Part shown: piece by piece, positions 37,801-49,211 of the stretch
Layout: each line of letters starts with the position of its first letter
Numbering within the stretch: the stretch's first letter is position 1
NCBI GenBank assembly: GCA_027625915.1
Contig: JANTQA010000062.1
Coordinates: 124,001-188,000, forward strand
From: Anaeramoeba flamelloides
Taxonomy: Eukaryota; Metamonada; Anaeramoebidae
DNA length: 64,000 nucleotides
Direction of reading: 5' to 3'
Notes under the pieces: model-generated
Database searches by the model: none
The model's input: the letters and a program-made list of their open reading frames with translations, nothing else
What the model was told of the DNA's origin: nothing
Position numbers and translations under genes: made by a program

Positions 37801-37924
37801 ACAAGATTATTCATTTGAAGAATTAATGCAAAAAATTTCTATTGGGTTTGAAAACGATAAATCAAATAATAAAAAAGTAAATAAAGTTTTAAAAGCGCTT
37901 GGTTGGAAAAATAAAAAAAAATAA
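27698..37924 (+). CDS. RALGAPA: RalGAP-alpha-type GTPase-activating protein (TSC2/RalGAP family)
   Basis: A large GAP of about 2,400 residues. Exons seen: 27698-27920, 28080-28190, 28401-28607, 28730-28927, 29417 to about 29512, 31437-32218, 32331-32398 and 32557-37924. The first four junctions are phase 1 and join cleanly. N-terminal matches: ERVHQKWKYKSL (human ERIHQRWQFHS) and IKILLLLYDILLE. Middle: RLFGYNFPGSFIL and VRLVFHDLTGKYIWDAEY. C-terminus: FFHYCRLLLSQLGL, then the Rap/Ral GAP domain (LPYFSNFSVEILFQIMSRLP, CIVIYPLENGMYRIS, FFSPLIDGMILS). The family acts with a beta subunit on Ral GTPases. The asparagine-thumb motif HLGND reads LISQN here. Five single-base frame changes at A-runs (about 32740, 34345, 34727, 36235, 36745) interrupt exon 8. 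A foldback element sits at the end of exon 5, and 29.5-31.4 kb is unresolved. Family call strong; intactness uncertain. Confidence 0.88.
29508..29918. mobile_element. Foldback MITE with TA target duplication, in RalGAP-alpha exon 5
   Basis: Two arms of about 180 bases in inverted orientation. The left begins CACATGTGCAAAAAGCGATG and the right ends GCTTTTAGCACATGTG. Both ends are flanked by TA (29506-29507 and 29919-29920), as in Tc1/mariner-type insertions. Arm match is high, including TGTTTGGGG and CTTAAGAGAAAAAAA, so it is fairly young. It has no transposase. It interrupts the frame reading FDYLSSKY of RalGAP-alpha, which aligns with the human RRVFSSKRS region. Confidence 0.85.
29921..31436. 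other. Unresolved segment within the RalGAP-alpha locus
   Basis: This lies between the foldback element and the next clear exon. The family expects about 150-200 further residues here. A frame near 31190-31280 reading FKIIPHVNILLLNDNL could match the human FIINSSNIFLLEP region, but no splice sites were settled. An (AAT)n tract lies at about 31377-31411. The segment may be intron, diverged exons or lost sequence. Confidence 0.4.
34800..34945 (+). repeat. AAT trinucleotide tract encoding polyasparagine
   Basis: Long runs of AAT, punctuated by ATAAAT, encode Asn with occasional Ile in the RalGAP-alpha frame that continues to SVEIFLLYLLKKW. It is an insertion between the helical middle and the conserved DLTGKYIWD block. 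Confidence 0.8.
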
Positions 37925-40436
37925 TTAATTGATTCGATTTTTTTTTAATTGTTTTTATTTATTTATTTATTAATGTATGTTGCGTTATGTATAAAATATG
38001 ATTACTACACTTATTTATGAAATAATATATAAATGTCTATACAAGAAATGAAATGAAATGAAATGAAAAAACTTGATATTTTTAAAAACGTTATAATCAC
38101 TACAAGTAAATAATATTGAAAAAAAAAAAATTAACTATGATTAATTTTTGTTATTTTGATAAAAATTTGTTTAGAAAAAATTAAAAAATGCAAAATTATA
38201 ATTTTTTTAAAAATACTATCTGTAGAATGTACCTAATTAATCACAAACATTTCTTATTATTTAAATTAATCATAAATGCGTGAGAAAAATAAGGCAACAA
38301 ATCTATTTTTAAATCAAATATATTTTTTTTTTCTTTATAGTATATGTGATTTGTATTTAATGTTAAAAATCACAATCAAAGAATTTATAAAGAAGTTTTT
38401 TGTTAAATCATTTTCTGTATTTTTTTTTTTTTTTTTTATAAAATAATTCCTTTTGCACTATTCCGGTTTTAAAAAAAAAAAAATTACATATTTATTATCT
38501 CTTATTATTTGTGTTTTAAATAAAATAAATAAAAAAAGTTTTTTTCTAATTTTTTTTTCCATTTTTATCCTGACTGGATCTTCTTTATATGTGGAAGAAG
38601 AGTTGTACAAAGTAAATGATCAAGTGGTTACTTGCTAATACGTGGCACTGAAACACCAAAGTTTGACTAACTTGAAAATAAAATTGAAAAAACAAAGGTA
38701 AAAAATGACTAAATGTATAAAGCAAATCGAACCAATTGGAAAAAAGAAATTACAACAATTAATTAATGGACTCCAAATGAACATTCATGATCAATTATCA
38801 AATTAAATTAAAACAACCAAAATTATTTTGGCTGTAATTTTGGGATGTTCTTAATTGAAGATAGTATTGATTTTTTTTTTTTGATTTTTTGTTTTTCATT
38901 TGCTAATTACTGTTATGGAAAAAAATTTTCCAACTAATTTTAATTGTAAAATGGGAGCAAAAGGAAAATTTTTCAATTATTTTTTTTACTTTTCACTGAT
39001 AAATGATTATATATGAAACTGATATTCCTCAAACTGGATTAATCACTATCGTTAAAATTAAAAGTCCAATTTCACACGAATTAATGGAAACCCATAGCAT
39101 CAATAACTACATAAAAAATTCACTTTTACTAAGGTTTCTTACATAATCTTAAATTTCTAAAAATTCAAAGTCTTAAATTTGATTTTACTATGAAGATTTG
39201 AATTCTTTTTTGATTCCAATAATCAATCTAAATTTTTGGAGAAGGGTTTCTTTTAAAATCAAAGCCACATTAGAAAATTATTTGAATATGAGAATATATA
39301 TTATGATTTTACAATTAAAACCAATTGGACAATTTTTATACTTGAAAATTTTTTTACAAATGATCACAAAAAAATTTGTTGTAATTTCAATCGTTTTCGG
39401 AATAGAAAAAAATAGTTTTTGAAAATTGATAGTATGGTAATTTTCAATATCTTCAAGGGTATTTCATTATGAAAGATAAAAACAATTTTATATTAAATAC
39501 ACAATTTCTTTGTAAAATTTGAAAATGGCTTTAAAACTTTAATAGATAGAACTACCCTTCTTATTAATACAATACAAATATTTTCTGATATGTTAAATAA
39601 ATCATTATTTTTTGTTTAACCAAAAGAATTATCTCAAAAAAAGAAAAAAATATTTATATTTATATTAATTGTAAAAAAGACTTGTTATGGTGAAATAATG
39701 ATCGACACGACCTAAACAGGGCAAAAAAAAATTTTTTTCGGGAGAAATAAAATGAATTTAATGGTTATCTTTTTCAGAAAAAATGGAATAATAAAATTGA
39801 TCTAACAAAAACAAATATTCTTTTTTGGGTTACTTCATCGATCAGAATTTTTTGACACTTTTCATATACAAAATTTGTAAGTAGAAAATATCACCAATAA
39901 AACATTTTACAATTTTGCGGTGTTGTGATAAAAGGTCTGTTCCCTTAAAAAAAATGTCGATCAAATAGCAAAATACAATAAGTCTGGATAGGATGAAAAA
40001 ACCAAATTTTTATTACTTCTACTGATAAATTCACAAAAAAGTTTTGAAAACTTTTTTGGTCACTTTCAAGTTTTTGAAAATGTTTTTAGGAGCTTTGTAG
40101 AAAGAATTTTATAGATCAAAACACAAAAAAAATTTTTAAATAAATGGACAATAGATTATGTGAGAATAAAATGATTTGAAAGTTGGTTTACAAGAGAATA
40201 CAAAAAATAAAATTTGAATTAATAAAGTTACAAACGTTTCGTTTGAATTTATCAGTAAAATGGATTGTGTTGAGTAACCACTTAACACAGTAGTTTTAAA
40301 GTATCCTCGGTACAAGAGTTATTCAAACCAAAAAAGTCAATCTTTTTTCACCAATATTTTTTCATTGCAAAATAAAAATTTATTTTTCTACTTTTATTCA
40401 CTTTGTGTAATTCTCTGCAATTATAACAGTTTGATT
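37925..40436. other. Non-coding stretch between RalGAP-alpha and the ankyrin-BTB gene
   Basis: It includes a short (GAAAT)n run at about 38047-38066. A hydrophobic frame at 38453-38638, which lacks an ATG, ends with LYVEEELYKVNDQVVTC and looks superficially like a signal peptide plus a few residues. It has no partner exon and is not called. The rest is AT-rich with no supported feature. Confidence 0.45.
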
Positions 40437-43400
40437 ATGCAAGATTTTTGTAAAGCAGTTAAAAGAGAAGACTTGGAGTTTATTGACAAATTCAGCTCCA
40501 ATACAAAAAACCTTCGATCAAAAATGAGGAATTTTGATAGCCCCTTGCATTATGCACTCAAAAACACATCGTCCTTTGAGATCATCAAGCTTATGGTGCA
40601 ACGGGGCTTCAATGTGAATGCTGTCAATTCATATAAAAACACTGTCTTGCATCTTGCGCTCCAATACCACCCCACTTGGGAGATTATCTCTTTTTTAGTT
40701 GAGGCAGGAGCACGTGTTCAGATGGTCAACAAATATCTTGACACACCCCTTCATTTTGCTTGCCGGTATGGCGCGAGCTCTCGTATCATTACTCTTTTAT
40801 TGAAACACGGCTCGTTGGTGAATAAAAAAAACTCAAACAAATACACTCCCTTGCATTATATTGTGATGAGCAAGAACCAAAAAGAGAAAATGTACCAGCT
40901 AGTTGAGACACTTTTAAAAAATGGCGCTAATATTAATTCACTTAACAAAGTAAAATCCCAAAAAAAAAATTTTTTTCTGTTTTTTTTTATCAAAAAAAAA
41001 AAATACAAAAAACAAAATCTCCATCTTTTGAAAATTAATTGTACCTTTTGTTGTTTTCTGAATATTTCTTTTCTTTTAAAAATTTCATAGTTTGTAAGAT
41101 TTTCCATTTTGAAAAAAATTAAAACAAACAATAAGAAAGATTCACAAGCAGGAAGAGCCCATCTTGCATAGTTGTTAAACGATCAATTTTCTTTTTCTTC
41201 GCCTTTTTTTTTTCTTTCTTTTTCTTTATTTTTTACATCCAAATTTGTCCTTTTCCGTTCACATATGCACTTTTTAAATAAAGGGTGACACACCACTCCA
41301 CCAAGCCTTAAAAAACTCTGTTAAAATTGAAGTTATCAAACTTTTGGTTGAAAAAAATTCAAATTTGAAAATCAAAAATAGTTGGGGCGACACACCTTTA
41401 AGTCACGCAATAACCACAGACATGAAAACAAAAATCATTAAATGCCTAATTGAAAAAACACCAAATTTAAATCTTAGAGATAAAGATGGCTTTACTCCTA
41501 TTTTCCATGCGTGCACAAAACCTTCACGCAAAAAGGTCTTAAGACTACTTCTTGAAAATAAAGCCAAATTGAACCTTGTTGATAAAAAGGTAAGTTGATT
41601 TGATAAATTTTTTTTTTTTTTTCTTTCGTTTCTCCCAAAGCTAATTCTCTGTAGTTTGTTATTTGTAAATTAATTTGGTCACTTTTCAATTCAACGTGCA
41701 GATAAATTCGAAAAGATCTTCAAACTGTTTTTGTTCAATTTCCCAATTCTAAATTTTTTTTAACTCTCTTTCAAGAAAGACGAATAAAGTTCTCTGTTTG
41801 CTAAAATGTTTCGAAAATTTGTAAAATTTGCTGATCTTCGAAATGATCTTTGTCAAAAACTGTTTTGAAAGTCCAGTTATCCGATTATTAAAAAAACAAA
41901 CAAATCTGACTAAAAATTGTTTTTAATTTTTTTGAATTTATCCATATATTTTAACCAACGCTCGTCAAGTTGTCTTTTAAAAACAGAACAAATCCCAAAG
42001 TAAATTCTGATCATTCACCACAGTTTTTTAAATTCTAAAAAAAAAAGGAAAAACAAAATTACTGTAATTGCGAAAGTGGGAACTATTGGGTAATATCCAA
42101 AAATGTTATCAACTTTTTGAATCAATTTGAATTTCTAAATATTTTTACTTGGTTTTGAATAAAGCATTTTATTGGTTTAAAGGTAAACGATCTTATAAAT
42201 TAGTTTATTTTGGCTATTTCCCTTGGAATATTCTTTGTAACAAGAAGTTTTGAAAGTTGGATTTTAAGAATTTAAAAAAAAAAAAGGAAATTAAACCAAA
42301 AAGTTTTTGAAATTTTTTTGAATTTATCAGTAACCCCAAAAAAAAATATCTTAAAATCTCATTTTAATTTTTTTATATTTTTGTGGTTAATACTGTTAAT
42401 TGTAAAATAAAAAGAATAAAAGTTTCATTCGGCTTTCCATAAAAATACATAACCCAAGAACTTAAAACAAACCATCAAAGTCCCCAATTCAAATAAGAGA
42501 ATATTAATAATTTAAGCTTCTTTTAAAGATCCTAAATTTTGAATGGTTGCATGATTTATAAATATGTTTTTTGAAAAGGTGAATGAAAATTTTGTTCAAT
42601 TAATTTTGAAACAAATAGTAAATGCTATTTTAAAAAGAATTCAAACCCAGAGATATCCAGTGGTAGGCAAACGTTTGAGAATTCAATTGCAAAAAATTTC
42701 ATTTTATTTTTCCATTCTCCCTAGGTGAAGCAATTTATGTGCTATGTAATTTGGGAATAAATCTTTTTTTCTTTTTTAAAAATTTTCTCAAATTAGAGAA
42801 ATATTTATTTAAATAAAGCGTGACGAAAAAGTTTTCAAAAATATCCCAAAAATACAGATGACAAACTTCTGTTGACCTATTTTTTTTTAGCATACTCATA
42901 AAAAAATTTTTTAGATCAGACATTTTTAAAACAGCTTTATTTCAAAATACAGGATTTTTCACCAAAAACATATAAAAAATTGAAAACATTAGAAATTTGA
43001 AAGATTTTAAAATAGATAATTATTTTTTCCAATTGGAAATATCAAAAACACGAATAAAAATTTACAAAATAAACTATTCAAAGGGTTTAAAAAATTGTGA
43101 GAATTTAAGATTTATTATTGATGATGAAAATATCACTGATTTTGACCCAATTGAAAATACACATTATAAAAAAATGTGTTCTTACAATTCATAATATATT
43201 TAATAATTGGTTGACTAACTCTAATAAGAATAATAATGAAGCTATGTATTTTTTTTTAAACTCAAACATTTTCTTTGGAAAAATTATACTATATAATTCC
43301 TCATAACTACTGATAAGAAAGAGATTAGAACTCTCAAAAGTTTAGGATAGTATTGCAGACACTGTGGAAAGATTTTGGGAAATCCTCTAGTAATTAGGCA

Positions 43401-46400
43401 AAGTTTGGGAATTTTCTGATCTTCTTTTTTTGAATTCTAATTGGGTAAAATAATTTGTATTTTACTAATAAATTCTACTTCAAAAATGTGTTATTTAAAG
43501 TTATTTTCGAAGTGTTTGAACAAAAAATTTTGCCTATTTTTAATCTCATAAATATATAAGATTTGCCGCGCTCAAGGATTTACGACATTGGAAAATTAAT
43601 TTGGTTCAAGTCACTCAATTATTTGATCAATATACAACAAAGAAAAAAGTCCATCAACTTTCTTGTAAAGGTTGGAAATTGAATGAATTCTCATTCTTTG
43701 TTTAAAAATAATAGCTAAAATCAAACAACGTTTTTGGTTTTGGTTCGAAAAAAATCAATCTCATTTTTAAAAAATAAAAAACGTTTTATCTCTTTTTTCT
43801 TCGAAAAAAGGAGAGAAGAGACCATTTATAAAAGGTTTTCAAAAGATGTGAAAAAAACATTTACCAATGTAAAAAAAAAAAAAAAAAAAAAACATTTTTT
43901 TTTACTACGTCAAGTCAAGAAATTTTGGAGAGGAATGCTGAAAATTAGTCACTGTTAAGAACACACAATATACGCAGGTTTTATGTTTGATCGGCTTCGG
44001 GTGTTTCTTGACAAACGTAAAATACAAGAGTAAATAGAAACTCATTGAAAAGTTAGCGATCTAGTTTGTCTCTGTGGGATTTTAAACCAAATTTTATCCT
44101 TAATGGATGAAAATCTAACCTTTAAATTCAATGTTTACAATGACTCCATTGGTATACAAAAGATCCTTTGAAAAACAAGTTCTTCGAAGTACCATTAAAA
44201 AATAACAAATTAGTTGTATTGGGCAAAATGTGTTTCTTTGTTTTCGTTTGTTTGTTTTTTTATTGTTTTAGATCCCAAGTTAAAAAATAAATAGCATCTC
44301 ATATTGTTTCATTTGTTCAACAATCACCAGTTATAATTCCTCGTTTTGGTTCTCCTTCCAGACTCAAAATATGATATTGTTCTAGTGCTAAGATTAAGCT
44401 ATTTCCAATAATATAGGGCATTTTTTATTTCAATAATTATTTCTTAATATTAATTCAATTATACAAAATGTACAACAATAATATGTTTTTTTAACATATC
44501 ATACTTAATTTCTTGTATTTTTGAAGTTTTTATTAATGGATTCTAAATATTTTTTTTTGAATTAAAATTATTTTGCAAAATTTTTAATTTTGAAAAAATA
44601 ATAGAGTCAAATTTCTCATTTCATTATTTTTTCGAATTCTTCATTTTTTTCATTTTTTACTTTGTTATTATTATTGTCCAAAATTTAACAAAGTTCAGAA
44701 GAGATGTGATAAGAAATCAACCAAAAATTCTTTTGATTCTAAACAATTGAGTTGACTTCGATGGACTTTGGTGGAAAAATTGCTCAGAACAGTTGTACAC
44801 TTCAATTAAAGAGGTGAGATAAACAAAAAAAAAAAGAAAAAATAAAAAGGTTTTTTTTTTTTTTTTTTTTTTCATTCAGTTTGCTTTTTTTAAATGTTTT
44901 AAAAAAGAAAAAAAAAAAAAAAACACAAAAAAGTTAATGGGAAAAAAAAAAGTTAATGATCAAATGAATACGATTAAATCTAAAGATCAAATCAAAAATA
45001 TATTGAAGTATGATTTTACACATTATCAAAAAAAAAAATTGAAAAAAAGATCGAACTAAAGATTGTTAAATAGACATTACTAATTTTGGAGATTTTTCCA
45101 AAAAATTAGGGGCATATTTTTTTTTTTATTTTTAATTTTTATTCTTCGAACTTTGATCAATAAACACAAATTTTAATCAAGAGTTTTATTATTATTAATG
45201 GCTTCGTTTTTTTTTGTCTAAAGTTTTGAGTTTAATAACTGAATAAAGAATTTATTCTTATATTGATGGATATTTTTTTGCCCCACATTTTTGGATGGAG
45301 CTTATATTAATCGTCGTTCTTCGAACTCCTCAACATAATCTTATATCACTTCGAACAATATCATATTTCTCGTTCTTCCAGGCCAAACTCGTAACATAAC
45401 AAGGAGATTGTTTCCAAATCAAAACAATAAAGACAGATATTTAAAAAAAAATGATAAATTTTATTTAGTCATAGTAAAGGAAACGAAGGAGTAGCTCTAA
45501 ATTATCAACAATATTTCTATTAACTTAAGTTTTCCAAGATTATTTCTAAAATTGCTATCTAAACTAATTAAACCTTGTTGGGGTTTGATTTCATAAATTA
45601 CAATTTGGCTTTTGAAAAAATATGATACTCGAATTGAAGTATTCAATTTCAAAAATACTATAAAATAAAATTAAATCTAATAATGAAAATGAAAATGATA
45701 ACAGAACTTATATTATAACGATAAATATAGCTAAATGATTTGATTCAATTAATTTTAAAATAATTAGAAAAACAATAAAAAAAATTATTTATAAATGAAA
45801 TTATTAAAAATTTTTTATTAAAATATTATCAAGCAGAAGGACTTGGTATATTTCAAGGGTATCTGTTATCACTTATTTTATTTGATCTAATTTTACTCTT
45901 TCTCTTATTAAAAATTAGACCATTAACAAATTATAGTCAAATGTCTGTTAATGATTTAATCTTAATGATAAAATGAAATAAAAATTACTTAAAATAGAAC
46001 ATTAAATTTAATCTATCAAATTATTATTCAATTTGGATTGAAATCAAATAAATATAAAAATAGTTATATTCAAAAGATTTAAAGAAAATTAAATATTTAG
46101 TTATTTATTTCGACAAAATACACTATATAATTTAAAAAAAAATCTAATGTAACATTTAAAAATTGTAAACAATTATTTAATAACAATTCTCTGAATAATG
46201 GTTTAAAAATAAGATTATTTAAATCTTTCAACTTAAGACAATTGATATATGGATTTAAAATTTTTTAATTATGAAATAAAAACTTTAAATTCTTTAAATT
46301 CTTGGATTAGTTAAATGTATTACCGAAATATGCAAAGTAAACAGAAATACACCAATCCTTATTTACAAAACAGAATTTAAAATTGAAAATATTGTTATCC

Positions 46401-48722
46401 TCGTGAATTAAATAAAATTTTTTCAAATTCAAAAAAAAATTACAAAATAAATCTCTGCCTTATTTCGAAAAATTAATAAAATTTAATCAAAGAAAAAATC
46501 ATAAAATTAACTTGAAATTCTAAAGATTTAATTGAATTAAAAACTAAATTTATAATTATAATAATAATGAATTGTTGAATTCTGGAAAATTGTCTTTGGA
46601 AAAAAAAAAACAAAAAAATAACTACAAAATATTGAATTATTGAATTTTACTAATAGTTAGAAATTTCGTTAGGTTTTCTTGAGATTTTCTATTTATTTGT
46701 GAAGTGTTCTAGGTTTTTTTGAGGTTTTCTATTTTATTTGTGAAGTGTTCTTATTTTTTTTTACTTTTTGAAATTAACAGAAAATTTTAATAAATTTTCG
46801 GTTTATTTCGAAAAGTAAAAAAAACCTAACGAAAATCTATTGATTTTACAAATAAATAGAAAACTCAAAAAACCTAACGAAAATCAATAGATTTTCAAAA
46901 TAAAATAGAAAACCTCAAAAAAACCTAGAACACTTCACAAATAAAATATAAAACCTCAAGAAACCCTAGGCACTTTCCGTTAGATTTTCCAGAATTTATA
47001 AGGATAGGTTCAAAATCAAAGATTTTACTCCATTCTTTTGAATTTTGGAAAATCGCCGTTAGCTTTTTTTGAGTTTTTGTTTATTCTGAAAAACTATCGA
47101 TTTTCGTTAGGTTTTTTTTAATTTGAGAAATAAAAAGAAAATTTTAATAAATTTTCTTTTTATTTCTAAAATTAAAAAAAACCTAGAACACTTCACATAA
47201 CAAAACAGAAAACTCTCCTGCAATATCCTTAACTTTATGAAACCCCACAAAAATATTTCACAATAAAAACAATCAAAAATTTATTGAAAACTCAAAAATA
47301 TTTAAGTTATCCCTCAAGCTCAACAATTCTAAAATTCAGAACATTTACTAACTGCTTAAAAAGATATTACTATCGAATGAATAAAAACTCAAATAAATTT
47401 TCTACCTTTATGTTTAAAACATAAACACAAACAAATAATAGAAAATATTGATCAACTTTTTATGGGAATATAATTTCTATGAAAAATGATAGATTAAATT
47501 CTTCAAAATAAATTCAAAGAAAAAAATCCCAAGAAATTTATTTTAAAATAAGACAATTGTTTAAAATTATTTTCATTAATTAATAATAGTGAAATATAGG
47601 AGTTTATGCTTAAATTTCCTTTCTGAAACGGGATTTAATTATAAAAACACCTATATGTAATTTACAATTCTTCAATAATAATAATAATAATAATAAATCA
47701 AATTTTTTTTTTAAAATAGCACAAAACAATTCTAATTTCAAACCTTTACATTCTTTAAATAATATTTTTAATTGAGATCTTTTCTGATTTTTCTTAAAGT
47801 TTTTTTTTTTATTTTTTCATTTTTTTTCAAAATATTGAAAAAACTTCAAAAGACAGACTAAACATTTAAACTATGAATTAAAAAACGTATCTTTTAAACC
47901 AAATATTTTGAATAGGGATTATCGCCATTATTGCATGCCTGTTTATCAAAATTACCAATAAATGAAATAGAATTATTGCTTGAATATGGTGCATTAATCA
48001 AAGTAGGGAAAAAAAAAGCATGGGAAATGACTGATGATCCCGAAACTAAAAAGATTTTGTTAACCCACAAAAGTTTACAAGACGATTTCCGAAGAATATT
48101 AGATAAAAAAATAGGATGTGATATCATATTAAATGAAAAAATATCATTTCATAAATCAATGTTTGAGGTTAGAACTGGTAAGAAAATGGATGAGAATACA
48201 ATGCAATTATTAAAAAAACATCCAAATAATATCATTAAAAGGTTTTTAAATTGGGTCTATTCTGGATTAATTAGTCCAAAGGATTCAAAGGTATTACAAT
48301 TAGCAAAATCATTAAATGTTGAGAACATACTTTTAAGAAGATCAAAAAATTCATTGGTAAAGGATTTACAAAAATTATATGCCTTAGAAGAAACAAAAGA
48401 TTTTAGTATTATTGTTGAAGAAAAAGAAATTAAAATTCATAAATTTGTTTTGATGGCAAGATCCGGCCTTTTTAGACAAATGTTTAATCTTGTAAAAGAT
48501 GATAATTCAATTAATGTAAAAGATTTTTCTTCCAAAAGCAAAAAAACTCTTGATCTGCTAATTAAATTTTATTATATTGACAATATTGAAGATATAAATA
48601 ACAGTATCAACGAAACAGTTTTAGAAGAATTAGAAGATGCCGATGATTATTACAGATTATCAAAATATTCCCGTCTTCCTTATATTCTTGAAAAGGAATG
48701 GTTAAAATTAATTGAAAATTAA
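40437..48722 (+). CDS. Ankyrin-repeat protein with two BTB/POZ domains
   Basis: Three exons (40437-40949, 41284-41589, 47916-48722) give 541 residues. All junctions are phase 0, with donors GTAAAA and GTAAGT and acceptors AAAG and ATAG. Residues about 33-310 are eight ankyrin repeats (for example DTPLHFACRYGA, GDTPLHQALKNS, GLSPLLHACLSK). BTB1 spans about 335-420 (CDIILNEKISFHKSMF) and BTB2 about 433-535 (FSIIVEEKEIKIHKFVLMAR, then SGLFRQMFN). BTB domains mediate dimerisation or binding to cullin-3 ligases, and ankyrin repeats bind partner proteins, so a scaffold or substrate-adaptor role is likely. Substrates cannot be told. Start chosen at the first ATG (MQDFCKAVKRED). Introns fall at ankyrin-repeat boundaries. 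The second is 6326 bases long and holds a LINE remnant and modular repeats. Confidence 0.92.
42473..42597. repeat. Dispersed repeat, copy 2 (see 21452-21568)
   Basis: Matches copy 1 at CATCAAAG, CCCCAATTC, TTAATAATTTAAGCT and GAATGAAAATTTTGTT, in order and in the same orientation. It lies in the ankyrin-BTB intron. Confidence 0.6.
45490..47690 (+). mobile_element. Non-LTR retrotransposon (LINE) remnant, reverse transcriptase and C-terminal part
   Basis: Decayed LINE in the sense orientation. Blocks in order: a weak NY-start and FSKIISKI stretch (about 45500-45560), NLAF for QFGF (about 45600), TINIAK and FDSINFKIIRK (about 45718-45765), GLGIFQGYLLSLILFDLIL (about 45840-45895) and VNDLILM in place of the F/Y-x-DD box (about 45945-45970). 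A later stretch at about 47390-47680 (FLPLCLKHKHKQIIENIDQL, then LFSLINNSEI) resembles the Cys/His knuckle and tail of LINE proteins. Many stops interrupt it. It is more decayed than the importin-5 intron copy but of the same family. Modular repeats at 46667-47190 interrupt it. Confidence 0.75.
46667..47190. repeat. Modular inverted-repeat array (CGTTAGGTTTT / AAAACCTAACG)
   Basis: Short modules recur in both orientations: CGTTAGGTTTT and its complement, GAAGTGTTCTAGG and CCTAGAACACTTC, and ACAGAAAATTTTAATAAATT. The array is broadly palindromic and was probably built by repeated foldback insertion. It lies inside the LINE remnant. Related modules occur at 13950-14115 and 49261-49710. Confidence 0.7.
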
Positions 48723-48835
48723 TTCATTTCCTTTTTTTGATTGACAAAAAATGGGAAAATAAATATAATAAAAAAAAAAAAAAAAGATAATTAACAGACA
48801 ATTAGTCAATCTAAAAAACAAATAAAAAAATTTTT

Positions 48836-49211
48836 AAGAGAACTGGTATGGGCAAGTGGCAACACAGCCTAGTGTACAATCTGAAGGCCGGGGTTCTATT
48901 CCCTTAACCATTATTTCTTATTGTTTACCATTTTCTCAAATAGCCACCACGGTGTAATTTTAATTAAAAATCGGGCTTATACTTCTTAGAACCACTAATT
49001 CTTTGAGGAAATCGTTTGACCGAATTGAATCTTTTTGACTATTATAAAACTGAACGGAATTGGAACAAAATCCCTCTCAATTTATGGAGCGGACCCGATT
49101 TTTGGGAGAAATGACCAGCTCTCACTTGGTTCAACAATATCTCTAATTCAAATTAGGGATTCGGGCAAACAGGTGGACTTTTAGTACCCACTCTTTAATG
49201 GAAAAAAAAAA
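48836..49211 (+). mobile_element. tRNA-derived SINE
   Basis: The head has a pol III box A match, TGGGCAAGTGG (48849-48859), and a box B match, GGGTTCTATTCCC (48891-48903). Their 42-base spacing is as in tRNA genes. Only part of the acceptor stem (TGGT with ACCA) and T-stem pair, so it is not a working tRNA. A body of about 290 bases, richer in G+C than its surroundings, follows and ends in an A-rich tail (49202-49211). A 15-base direct repeat, AATAAAAAAATTTTT, flanks it at 48821-48835 and 49212-49226, fitting a target-site duplication, although its low complexity weakens that. No second copy was noticed in the window. Confidence 0.75.

Larger units (their letters stand above)
41590..47915 (+). 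other. Giant intron 2 of the ankyrin-BTB gene
   Basis: 6326 bases, GTAAGT donor to ATAG acceptor, phase 0 between DKK and GLSPLLHACL. Contents in order: a dispersed repeat (42473-42597), a coding-like but unrecognised island at about 43560-44230, a LINE remnant (about 45490-47690) and modular inverted repeats (46667-47190). No extra ankyrin exon was found. Confidence 0.85.

Noticed and set aside
38453-38638. Hydrophobic frame ending LYVEEELYKVNDQVVTC, like the first exon of a membrane protein
   Set aside because: No ATG, no convincing donor site and no downstream exon with matching content.
43560-44230. Coding-like island in the ankyrin-BTB intron (LRHWKINLVQVTQLFDQY and later pieces)
   Set aside because: The fragments are short, in several frames and match no family I can name; a decayed transposase is possible but unsupported.
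46667-47190. Telomere-like TTAGG/CCTAA sequence
   Set aside because: TTAGG occurs singly inside longer modules in both orientations, not as tandem telomeric units.
48842-48913. A tRNA gene
   Set aside because: Box A and box B fit, but the acceptor and T stems pair only partly and a SINE body, A-rich tail and flanking duplication follow, so it is the head of a SINE.
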